DNA of 64,000 bases from Limnomonas spitsbergensis (lineage: Eukaryota; Chlorophyta; Chlorophyceae; Chlamydomonadales): the NCBI GenBank assembly GCA_037349105.1, contig JAYJMM010000110.1, positions 1,984,001 through 2,048,000 of the forward strand, read 5' to 3'. The notes under the pieces were generated by a model, which saw nothing but the letters and a program-made list of their open reading frames with translations, did no database searches and had not been told where the DNA came from. Of this stretch, positions 32,801 through 44,800 are shown piece by piece (position 1 is the stretch's first letter; every line of letters starts with the position of its first letter). The position numbers and the translations under genes are program-made.

Positions 32801-35800
32801 TTGGCCTAGCCTTGGTTAAGCCTGTCCCTGACCTTTAATGTGGCCTAGCCCTGGTTAAGCCTGTCCCTGGCCTAGCCTTGGTTAAGCCTGTCCCTGACCT
32901 TCTAATGTGGCCTAGCCCTGGTTAAGCCTGTCCCTGGCCTAGCCTTGGTTAAGCCTGTCCCTGACCTTCTACTGTGGCCTAGCCCTGGTTAAGCCTGACC
33001 CTGGCCTAGCCCTGGTTAAGCCTGTCCCTGACCTTCTTATGTCGCCTAGCCCTGGTTAAGCCTGTCCCTGGCCTTCTACTATGGCCTAGCCCTGGTTAAT
33101 CCTGTCCCTGGCCTAGCCCTGGTTAAGCCTGTCCTTGGCCTTCTACTGTGGCCTAGCCCTGGTTAAGCCTGTCCCTGGCCTAGCCCTGGTTAAGCCTGTC
33201 CTTGGCCCTCTACTGTGGCCTAGCCCTGGTTAAGCCTGTCCCTGACCTTCTAATGTGGCCTAGCCCTGGTTAAGCCTGTCCCTGGCCTAGCCCTGGTTAA
33301 GCCTGTCCCTGACCTTCTAATGTGGCCTAGCCCTGGTTAAGCCTGTCCCTGGCCTTCTTATGTGGCCTAGCCCTGGTTAAGCCTGTCCTTGGCCTTCTAA
33401 TGTGGCCTAGCCCTGGTTAAGCCTGTCCCTGGCCTTCTACTGTGGCCTAGCCCTGGTTAAGCCTGTCCCTGACCTTCTACTGTGGCCTAGCCCTGGTTAA
33501 GCCTGTCCCTGGCCTAGCCTTGGTTAAGCCTATCCCTGACCTTCTAATGTGGCCTAGCCCTGGTAAAGCCTGTCCCTGGCCTTCTAATGTGGCCTAGCCC
33601 TGGTTAAGCCTGTCCCTGGCCTTCTAATGTGGCCTAGCCCTGGTTAAGCCTGTCCCTGGCCTTCTACTGTGGCCTAGCCCTGGTTAAGCCTGTCCCTGAC
33701 CTTCTACTGTGGCCTAGCCCTGGTTAAGCCTGTCCCTGACCTTCTACTGTGGCCTAGCCCTGGTTAAGCCTGTCCCTGGCCTTCTACTGTGGCCTAGCCC
33801 TGGTTAAGCCTGTCCCTGGCCTAGCCCTGGTTAAGCCTGTCTCTGGCCTTCTACTGTGGCCTAGCCCAGGTTAAGCCTGTCCCTGGCCTAGCCCTGGTTA
33901 AGCCTGTCTCTGGCCTTCTACTGTGGCCTAGCCCTGGTTAAGCCTGTCCCTGGCCTTCTAATGTGGCCTAGCCCTGGTTAAGCCTGTCTCTGGCCTTCTA
34001 CTGTGGCCTAGCCCTGGTTAAGCCTGTCTCTGGCCTTCTAATGTGGCCTAGCCCTGGTTAAGCCTGTCCCTGGCCTAGCCTTGGTTAAGCCTGTCCCTGG
34101 CCTAGCCCTGGTTAAGCCTGTCCCTGGCCTAGCCTTGGTTAAGCCTGTCTCTGGCCTTCTAATGTGGCCTAGCCCTGGTTAAGCCTGTCCAAGGCCTTCT
34201 ACTGTGGCCTAGCCCTGGTTAAGCCTGTCCCTGGCCTAGCCCTGGTTAAGCCTGTCCCTGGCATTCTAATGTGGCCTAGCCCTGGTTAAGCCTGTCCCTG
34301 GCCTAGCCTTGGTTAAGCCTGTGTCTGGCCTTCTAATGTCGCCTAGCCCTGGTTAAGCCTGTCCCTGGCCTTCTAATGTGGCCTAGCCCTGGTTAAGCCT
34401 GTCCCTGGCCTTCTACTGTGGCCTAGCCCTGGTTAAGCCTGTCCCTGGCCTAGCCCTAGTTAAGCCTATCCCTGGCCTTCTAATGTGGCCTAGCCCTGGT
34501 TAAGCCTGTCCCTGGCCTTCTAATGTGGCCTAGCCCTGGTTAAGCCTGTCCCTGGCCTAGCCCTAGTTAAGCCTATCCCTGACCTTCTAATGTGGCCTAG
34601 CCTTGGTTAAGCCTGTCCCTGGCCTTCTAATGTGGCCTAGCCCTGGTTAATCCTGTCCCTGGCCTAGCCCTGGTTAAGCCTGTCCCTTGCCTTCTAATGT
34701 GGCCTAGCCCTGGTTAAGCCTGTCCCTGGCCTTCTAATGTGGCCTAGCCTTGGTTAAGCCTGTCCCTGGCCTAGCCCTGGTTAAGCCTGTCCCTGACCTT
34801 CTAATGTGGCCTAGCCCTGGTTAAGCCTGTCACTGGCCTAGCCCTGGTTAAGCCTGTCCCTGGCCTAGCCTTGGTTAAGCCTGTCACTGGCCCAGCCCTG
34901 GTTAAGCCTGTCCCTGGCCTAGCCCTGGTTAAGCCTGTCCCTGGCCCTCTACTGTGGCCTAGCCCTGGTTAAGCCTGTCCCTGGCCTTCTAATGTGGCCA
35001 AGCCCTGGTTAAGCCTGTCCCTGGCCTTCTACTGTGGCCTAGCCCTGGTTAAGCCTGTCCCTGGCCTTCTAATGTGGCCTAGCCCTGGCTAAGCCTGTCC
35101 CTGGCCTTCTAATGTGGCCTAGCCCTGGTTAAGCCAGTCCCTGGCCTTCTACTGTGGCCTAGCCTTGGTTAAGCCTGTCCCTGGCCTAGCCCTGGTTAAG
35201 CCTGTCCCTGACCTTCTAATGTGGCCTAGCCCTGGTTAAGCCTGTCCCTGGCCTAGCCCTGGTTAAGCCTGTCCCTGGCCTTCTAATGTGGCCTAGCCCT
35301 GGTTACGCCTGTCCCTGGCCTTCTAATGTGGCCTAGCCCTGGTTAAGCATGTCCCTGGCCTAGCCTTGGTTAAGCCTGTCCTTGGCCTTCTACTGTGGCC
35401 TAGCCCTGGTTAAGCCTGTCCCTGGCCTTCTAATGTGGCCTAGCCCTGCTTAAGCCTGTCCCTGACCTTCTACTGTGGCCTAGCCCAGGTTAAGCCTGTC
35501 CCTGGCCTTCTAATGTGGCCTAGCCCTGGTTAAGCCTGTCCCTGGCCTAGCCTTGGTTAAGCCTGTCCCTGACCTTCTAATGTGGCCTAGCCCTGGTTAA
35601 GCCTGTCCCTGGCCTTCTAATGTGGCCTAGCCCTGGTTAAGCCTGTCCCTGGCCTTCTAATGTGGCCTAGCCCTGGTTAAGCCTGTCCCTGGCCTTCTAA
35701 TGTGGCCTAGCCCTGGTTAAGCCTGGCCCTGGCCTTCTACTGTGGCCTAGCCCTGGTTAAGCCTGTCCCTGACCTTCTACTGTGGCCTAGCCCTGGTTAA

Positions 35801-38800
35801 GCCTGTCCCTGGCCTAGCCTTGGTTAAGCCTATCCCTGACCTTCTAATGTGGCCTAGCCCTGGTTAAGCCTGTCCCTGGCCTTCTAATGTGGCCTAGCCC
35901 TGGTTAAGCCAATCCCTGGCCTTCTAATATGGCCTAGCCCTGGTTAAGCCTGTCCCTGACCTTCTACTGTGGCCTAGCCCTGGTTAAGCCTGTCCCTGTC
36001 CTTCTACTGTGGCCTAGCCCTGGCTAAGCCTGTCCCTAGCCTAGCCCTGGTTAAGCCTGTCCCTGGCCTAGCCTTGGTTAAGCCTGTCCCTAACCTTCTA
36101 CTGTGGCCTAGCCCTGGTTAAGCCTGTCCCTGGCCTAGCCCTGGTTAAGCCTGTCCCTGACCTTCTAATGTCGCCTAGCCCTGGTTAAGCCTGTCCCTGG
36201 CCTTCTACTGTGGCCTAGCCATGGTTAATCCTGTCCCTGGCCTAGCCCTGGTTAAGCCTGTCCCTGGCCTTCTACTGTGGCCTAGCCCTGGTTAAGCCTG
36301 TCCCTGGCCTAGCCCTGGTTAAGCCTGTCCTTGGCCCTCTACTGTGGCCTAGCCCTGGTTAAGCCTGTCCCTGACCTTCTAATGTGGCCTAGCCCTGGTT
36401 AAGCCTGTCCCTGGCCTAGCCCTGGTTATGCCTTTCCCTGACCTTCTAATGTGGCCTAGCCCTGGTTAAGCCTGTCCCTGGCCTTCTAATGTGGCCTAGC
36501 CCTGGTTAAGCCTGTCCCTGGCCTTCTAATGTGGCCTAGCCCTGGTTAAGCCTGTCCCTGGCCTTCTACTGTGGCCTAGCCCTGGTTAAGCCTGTCCCTG
36601 ACCTTCTACTGTGGCCTAGCCCTGGTTATGACTGTCCCTGGCCTAGCCTTGGTTAAGCCTGTCCCTGACCTTCTAATGTGGCCTAGCCCTGGTTAAGCCT
36701 GTCCCTGGCCTTCTAATGTGGCCTAGCCCTGGTTAAGCCTGTCCCTGGCCTTCTACTGTGGCCTAGCCCTGGTTAAGCCTGTCCCTGGCCTTCTACTGTG
36801 GCCTAGCCCTGGTTAAGCCTGTCCCTGACCTTCTACTGTGGCCTAGCCCTGGTTAAGCCTGTCCCTGACCTTCTACTGTGGCCTAGCCCTGGTTAAGCCT
36901 GTCCCTGGCCTTCTACTGTGGCCTAGCCCTGGTTAAGCCTGTCCCTGGCCTAGCCCTGGTTAAGCCTGTCTCTGGCCTTCTACTGTGGCCTAGCCCAGGT
37001 TAAGCCTGTCCCTGGCCTAGCCCTGGTTAAGCCTGTCCCTGGCCTTCTACTGTGGCCTAGCCCAGGTTAAGCCTGTCCCTGGCCTTCTAATGTGGCCTAG
37101 CCCTGGTTAAGCCTGTCTCTGGCCTTCTACTGTGGCCTAGCCCTGGTTAAGCCTGTCTCTGACCTTCTACTGTGGCCTAGCCCTGGTTAAGCCTGTCTCT
37201 GGCCTTCTACTGTGGCCTAGCCCTGGTTAAGCCTGTCTCTGGCCTTCTACTGTGGCCTAGCCCAGGTTAAGCCTGTCCGTGGCCTAGCCCTGGTGAAGCA
37301 TATCCCCGGCCTCCTACTGTGGAGTGTGGACAGCCGCTGCCTGTTGCATCAGACTGACATGTGCACCCCAGAGTATGCTTATGACCAGCATGTACAGCCT
37401 GTCACAAACCCGTCACAAGCCTGCTATTTGCCTGTTAAAAGCCAGTTACAAGCCTGTTATTGGCCCGTTTTCGTCTGTTACAAGCCCGTCACAAACCTGT
37501 TTTTTGCCTGAAACAAGCCAGGCACTGACCTATATATGCCTGTTACGAGCACGTTACACGCCTGCTATTATATGCCCATTACGTGTCTGTTACAAGCCCG
37601 TGATAAGCCGGTTATTACCCCATTATTTGTCTGTTACAAGCCCGTTACAAGCTGTTTATTACCCTGATGTTTGCCTGTTAACATCCAGTTACAAACCTGT
37701 TACAAGCCTTGTATTAGCCTGATACAAATTCAAAGCTTTCCCTGCCTTGGAGGCCTTTTCGAGACCTGCCCCTGTCCCTTGTGTGCACAGTCACAGGAAT
37801 CAGCAAGTAAACGGTTACTAACCTACTATTAGCCCGTTACAGATTCTTACCTTTCTCTGCCTTAGAGGCCTGCCCCTGTCCCTTAAGTGTACAGTCACAG
37901 GCATGAACAGAACACCTTGGTGGCTCCCGCTATTTGCCTGTTACAGGCCTGTGGCAAACCTGTTGCACGCCTTTTATTAACCCTAGAAATTCAAATCTCT
38001 GCTTATCTTTAGTAGCCCTCTCAAATCCTTGCTGCTTTTTTGTAGCCCTGTCAAATATATGCTTGCCTGTTGTAGCCCTCTCAAATGTATGTTTGTTTTG
38101 TACAGCCCTCCCTAATATCTGCTTGTCTTTTGTAGCCCTCTCTGCTCGTCTTTTTAGCCCTCTTCGAATCCCCTGTCTGTTGTGCGCACTCTTGCAGGCA
38201 TCAGCAAAACAACCTGGTGGCTCCCAAGTCCCCAGATGAGGCGCTGGCTCAGTGCGTCTTGGAGCTTCATTGCACCATCTTCAACGCCTATGAGACTGGA
38301 TGGTGAGTCGTTTTGAGAAAGCGGAACCAAAAGATACCCAGGGTGGCTCACCAGTGCTAATCGCCTGTACTGGGCCAGAAGAGCGGTTTTTGCCCAAATC
38401 CTGTTCCGTTTACCATACTGTCATGTACCGTTTGACAATAAAGCACCGTTTGGAAAGACCGCACCGTCAATTTTTTTACCAGCCCATCCGTACTGTACCC
38501 GTATCCTGACCGTACCGTCTGACCGTACCGTACCGTCTGACCGTACCGTACCGTCTGACCGTACCGTATTCCCGTACCGGGTAAGCCTGATCATGCCGGT
38601 ACCCATGTCGAGGGGGCTGTCGGGACCGGTAGAGCAGTGTCAATGCCAGCGCGCCCGAGGCTCGGCAGTAATTAATTTTTCGTGACTCAGCTGTGCGCCA
38701 GCTACTTTGTGCGTCAGCTAGACTCCAGCCTCTGGCTGTAGGCTGTGCGTCAGCTACTTTGTGCGTCAGCTAGCCTCCAGCTTCTGGCTGTAGGCCACAG

Positions 38801-41800
38801 ACAGGATCTGCCATGCTGCTTGGGCCACCTTCAGTAGGCCGGCGGGATTTTGTCCCAATCAGGCCTTAGGCGGACTTGGGCCGGCAAGCAGTAGGTGGAC
38901 TTGAGAATCGCCGGAAAAAGGAATGCTGGGGACCCCCCGCCAGGCCATCTGAAACGGGCCCCGCTTGGCGGCCACCACTGGGCTGATGGGGACCAAACCG
39001 TGACTGGCCTACGGCCAGTGACTTGAGCAGCAGGCACTTTGCTGCACCAGGCCTTCACTGCCGTAGGCCGTGATGTAGCTGAATCATGGGCTGGTGGCTG
39101 AATCGTGGGCTGGTAGCTGAATCATGGGCTGGTAGCTGAATCGTGGGCTGGTAGCTGAATCGTAGGCTGGTAGCTGAATCATAGGCTGGTAGCTGATGAA
39201 CTTAAAAGCTGCTGTAGCCACTTGCCACTAGCCACTAGCCACTCTCCATGCCTACGCTAGACATGATGTGTTCTCAATTTTGTGATCGGCTACCTCACAG
39301 TGGAGTGTAGAGGGCTGCGGTACAGAATACGGGGGACTCCTATGGAACAGGAAATTTGTCGAACAAGATACGATATGCGGCGTATACAAGAATACGGCGT
39401 GCCCCCTGCACACACGTCAAAGCTCGGGTGAGCGACAAAGGTTGGACGCGCGACGAACGCTAGACCAAATGGGGGATGCAAACACTTACTCAAAGTCTAA
39501 CTCACCAAATACAGCTTATCCATCCAGTAAGGGCGCTTTGCGTCTCTTGGGCATCAGGCCACGGACCACATCACTCCCCACAGATGAGCAGCCAGCACCT
39601 CCCGTTCCACATGGACGTAATATTATTTTTGGTGCCCTGTCCAAGGTTCTCGCTGGCACTCTGCCCCCATGTCTGATCGGATGCAGGGTTCAGGGTTAAG
39701 AGTTTAGGGTTAAGGGTTGAGAGTTTAGGGTTTAAAGTTTGTCCGTACCATACCCGCATCCGTACTGCACCGTTAGAATGTACCGTACTGCCATACCGGG
39801 TAATCCCGATCTGATGTACACCATGCAGGTGCTGCCTGGTGGATCTAGATCCTCGCCCGAGCCCGTTGAGGCAACGTTTGCAGCGACCTGAAAAGATCTA
39901 CCCCTCGGACAACACGCACCTGCTGCTCTGTGAACTCTCTCTCTACCTGCTCATCTGGACAGGTGGGTGGTTCATCACTTCAAATATATTTTATTTTTAA
40001 ATTAATTTTTATTTTGCTACCGTACTCAATCATTCTTTTCGGAAAAAATATTTCCATGGATTGACCATGGATTTACCATGGATCATTATTTCCATGGATT
40101 CCATACATTATTTCCATGGTTAAAGTTAGCCCTCCCACACCCCAAGGCAAATAACTTTCTTTATTAAGCCCCGCACCCAGAATAAACACAGATTGACAAC
40201 AATTCAAATGGCAAGCCGGCAAGCAGATTGGGTGTACCTGAAATAGCCTGTCAGATCAAAGTACGCTCTACAACACGAACAAGCAGGCTTGATTTCCCGC
40301 AACAACTGCCCCTGCGGCCCTGCAACCGTGCCATCGAGTGCCCCTGCCCCTGCCCCTGCCCCTGCGGCCCTGCAACCGTGCCATCGAGTGCCCCTGCCCC
40401 TGCCCCTGCCCCTGCCCCTGCAACCGTGCCATCGAGTGCCCCTGCCCCTGCCCCTGCCCCTGCCCCTGCAACCGTGCCATCGAGTGCCCCTGCCCCTGCC
40501 CCTGCCCCTGCCCCTGCAACCGTGCCATCGAGTGCCCCTGCCCCTGCCCCTGCCCCTGCCCCTGCCCCTGCCCCTGCAACCGTGCCATCGAGTGCCCCTG
40601 CCCCTGCCCCTGCCCCTGCAACCGTGCCATCGAGTGCCCCTGCCCCTGCCCCTGCCCCTGCCCCTGCAACCGTGCCATCGAGTGCCCCTGCCCCTGCCCC
40701 TGCCCCTGCCCCTGCAACCGTGCCATCGAGTGCCCCTGCCCCTGCCCCTGCCCCTGCGGCCCTGCAACCGTGCCATCGAGTGCCCCTGCCCCTGCCCCTG
40801 CCCCTGCCCCTGCAACCGTGCCATCGAGTGCCCCTGCCCCTGCCCCTGCCCCTGCCCCTGCAACCGTGCCATCGAGTGCCCCTGCCCCTGCCCCTGCCCC
40901 TGCCCCTGCAACCGTGCCATCGAGTGCCCCTGCCCCTGCCCCTGCCCCTGCCCCTGCAACCGTGCCATCGAGTGCCCCTGCCCCTGCCCCTGCCCCTGCC
41001 CCTGCAACCGTGCCATCGAGTGCCCCTGCCCCTGCCCCTGCCCCTGCCCCTGCAACCGTGCCATCGAGTGCCCCTGCCCCTGCCCCTGCCCCTGCCCCTG
41101 CCCCTGCAACCGTGCCATCGAGTGCCCCTGCCCCTGCCCCTGCCCCTGCCCCTGCAACCGTGCCATCGAGTGCCCCTGCCCCTGCCCCTGCCCCTGCAAC
41201 CGTGCCATCGAGTGCCCCTGCCCCTGCCCCTGCCCCTGCCCCTGCAACCGTGCCATCGAGTGCCCCTGCCCCTGCCCCTGCCTTTGCCACTGCCCCTGCC
41301 CCCAACTGATGTCCCCTTCCCCCAACGATGCCCCCACCTGATGCTCCACTGCCCCCCTGGTGCACCCCTGCAGAGGCTGCCAATGTGCGTCACATGCCTG
41401 AGGCCACGTGGTTCCTCTACTGCCCCCAACCGATGTCCCCTGCCCCCAACGATGCCCCCAACTGATGCTCCACTGCCCCCCTGGTGCACCTCCGCAGAGG
41501 CTGCCAACGTGCGTCACATGCCTGAGGCAATGTGGTTCCTCTACTGGACATGCTGTCACTCGATCGCATTTGTGCAGCTGGCTTGGCTGGACGCGGTTTA
41601 CATCCGATCGAGCTTGGGTCTGCCTGCGGACGGGCAGCTCCCGATCGATGTCAGCCTCCGGGACTGGCGGGTGCAGTGCAGGAACAAGCATAAGGTGGAT
41701 TCATAGGGTTCAGAATATAGGCATAGGGTTCAGATTATAGGCATAGGGCTCAGAATACAGGCAAAGGCTTCAAGGTTTAGGCATAGGGTTTAGGGGTGAA

Positions 41801-44800
41801 GGCTTTGGGGACTAGCCAGTGCAGTGCAGGAACAAGCACACATTAAATGCATAGGGTTAAAAGACTACTCTCTGAACCCTACACCTTTAAAGGGTGGAAG
41901 AACTCCTGAACTCCTGAACTCTGAATTCAAAACCCTCTGCTGGCCCTTTGTGCTTCCCCCAACTGAGCTGTCCTGGTGTGTCCGTGGGGCTTAGTTGGTG
42001 GGACCTCTGGCTGGTGCTGGCCTCACTGACCAGCAGGTGCACTCAGGCTTAAGGGTTAGGGTTTTAGGGGTAAGGGTTTAATACCCTAAAACAGGATAAG
42101 CCTAGTTAAAGGTTTTGTGGATAAGGGTTTAATACCCTAAAACAGGATAAGCCTAGTTAAGGGTTTTAGGGGTAAGGGTTTAATACCCTAAAACAGGATA
42201 AGCCTAGTTAAGGGTTTTAGGGGTAAGGGTTTAATACCCTAAAACAGGATAAACCTAGTTAAGGGTTTTAGGGGTAAGGGTTTATAACCCTAAAACATGA
42301 TAAGCCACCAGATAAAGCTTTGTTAAACTAAGAAAGGTTTGCGGTCTGAAGCTATTGGTGTCAGGGGGCTTACTTGGTGGGACCTCCGGCTGACGCTGGC
42401 CGCATCAAATAGCAGGTGCTCTCAGGCTTCAGGGTTAAGGGGTGACACCTGTGGCCCAAGCCGAGCGGCTTTTTGCATGCGGTCCTGCTCGCTGTAGCTA
42501 AGGGTTGCCACTGGATGGATTTTGAAAATGCTTTTGAATTGCTTTTGAAATAGACACACTGGCATTTAGCCCTTAACCCTATCAAGGTTCCTTTGATCTT
42601 AACCCGAAACCTGAACCCTGAACCCTCAGGAGCTGATCGCGGCGTCGCGGAGTTCTGGCGTCTGCCCCGCTGACAGGCTGCTCCCTAGGGCCTGCTTCCC
42701 CCATCAGCGTCTGTCTGCGGAGCACACCCAGGTACGCCTCTTTATCGTTTTAGGCAAGATGAAGCCATTGGCGACCAGTAGGGTGGGTGGAAAGCGAGTC
42801 GGATTGGCAAATTCCGGCGAGTTGCTCGCCCAGAGTGGCTGGCTTGCCAAAACTCATCGACATTGAGACTTTTGTGAAACCCAATGATGCAAAGACAGAT
42901 GCCATTGAAGGCAGCGGGTTGCTCCACCCAGCTCCAAAACACTCATGAAAACCGACAGAAAAGTGACATGTAAACTGGAATGAAACGTGGAATTAAAAGT
43001 CCCCATGCCCTGTCAACTTTCCGAACTCCTGTGTGTCTGCAGAAACTTAAAGACGTCGAGACAGCAGCCAAGCAAGGCGGCGGTTCGTTCCACCCAGCTA
43101 CGTTGCCCATGGTTGTCGAGCTGGCGAGCCATGGGGACGGAGGCTTCTGGTGCAGCCATATCATTACGCCCCTGTTCCTGCTGCTGGTCCAAGAGGTGCG
43201 CTGCTGCTGAGGGTTTAGGGGTAGGCCTGTCTAGGCCAGATTATTTTTTTGTACCCTAAACCTTTCACTCTGAAACCTGAACCCTGAACCATGAACGTAA
43301 CCATATACCCTAAACTGCTCCCCCCAAAATAGAACCCTGCAAACATGACCCTAAATCTGGAACCCAAACCTTAAACCCCAACCGACATATTAAGGATATC
43401 TATTTAATGAATGTAGCTCACACCTCTAGAAATGCAAGTAAATGGTGAATTGTGTTTGTGATACTAGGCGTTTCTTCTCATCCAAGAGATTCACGTTTCT
43501 TCTTGCACTGTTGCAGATTAACCCTAAACCCTTTTGCTGAGGTGAACCCTAAACTCTTTGCTCAGTTAAAATGTTGCCCTGCTAAACCCTGAACCCCCTT
43601 TCATCAGATATACCCTTGACCCTAAAACTTTCAACTACAAACCCTTTGTTCAGCTATACCCTTAACCCTAAGCCATTAAACCCTACACCCTTTGCTCCGT
43701 CTTACCCATAACCCTAAACCCTAATTACCTCAACCCTTTGTTCAGATGGATGAGCTGCACATGGAGGAGGCCTGCTACCGCAGCTAAACCCTTAACCCTT
43801 AACCTTTAATCCTCAACCCTCAACCCTAAACTCTCAACCCTCAACCTTTAACCCTTAACCCTGCATCCTAAACCCTTTGCTCAGATGGACGAGCTGAGCA
43901 TGGAGGAGGCCTGCTACCGCCTGGGCTACGACGACGTCAACGAGAGCTTGTGCAACAAGGAGATTGTGAGTTATGGGGCCTGAACCCTCAACCCTTGACC
44001 CTAAACCCCAAACCCTCGTCGTGCCAAAGGAGATTGTGAGACATGGGGCCTGCTTCCACTGTTGCAACTCCGAAATTCGCTCAAGGAGCTTAGAGGCATG
44101 GGCGTGTCAGGCATGGACGCGGGGTGTGATGATGGGTGTAATGGGTGTAATGGGCGTGTCAGGCATGGACGCGGGGTGTGATGATGGGTGTAATGGGTGT
44201 AATGGGCGTGTCAGGCATGGACGCGGGGTGTGATGATGGGTGTAATGGGTGTAATGGGCGTGTCAGGCATGGACGCGGGGTGTGATGATGGGTGTAATGG
44301 GTGTAATGGGCGTGTCAGGCATGGACGCGGGGTGTGATGATGGGTGTAATGGGTGTAATGGGCGTGTCAGGCATGGACGCGGGGTGTGATGATGGGTGTA
44401 ATGGGTGTAATGGGCGTGTCAGGCATGGACGCGGGGTGTGATGATGGGTGTAATGGGTGTAATGGGCGTGTCAGGCATGGACGCGGGGTGTGATGATGGG
44501 TGTAATGGGTGTAATGGGCGTGTCAGGCATGGACGCGGGGTGTGATGATGGGTGTAATGGGTGTAATGGGCGTGTCAGGCATGGACGCGGGGTGTGATGA
44601 TGGGTGTAATGGGTGTGTTATGGGCGTGTCAGGCATGGACGCGGGGTGTGATGATGGGTGTAATGGGTGTAATGGGCGTGTCAGGCATGGACGCGGGGTG
44701 TGATGATGGGTGTAATGGGTGTAATGGGCGTGTCAGGCATGGACGCGGTAAGGGCGTGGATGTGGCTCCGGCCCAGGCTGCGTTGTTTCCAAACCCTCAC

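Noticed and set aside
40204..41706. Long frames on both strands in GC-rich DNA
   Set aside because: All unit lengths are multiples of six; the frames are repeat by-products. Only 41498-41694 is a real exon.
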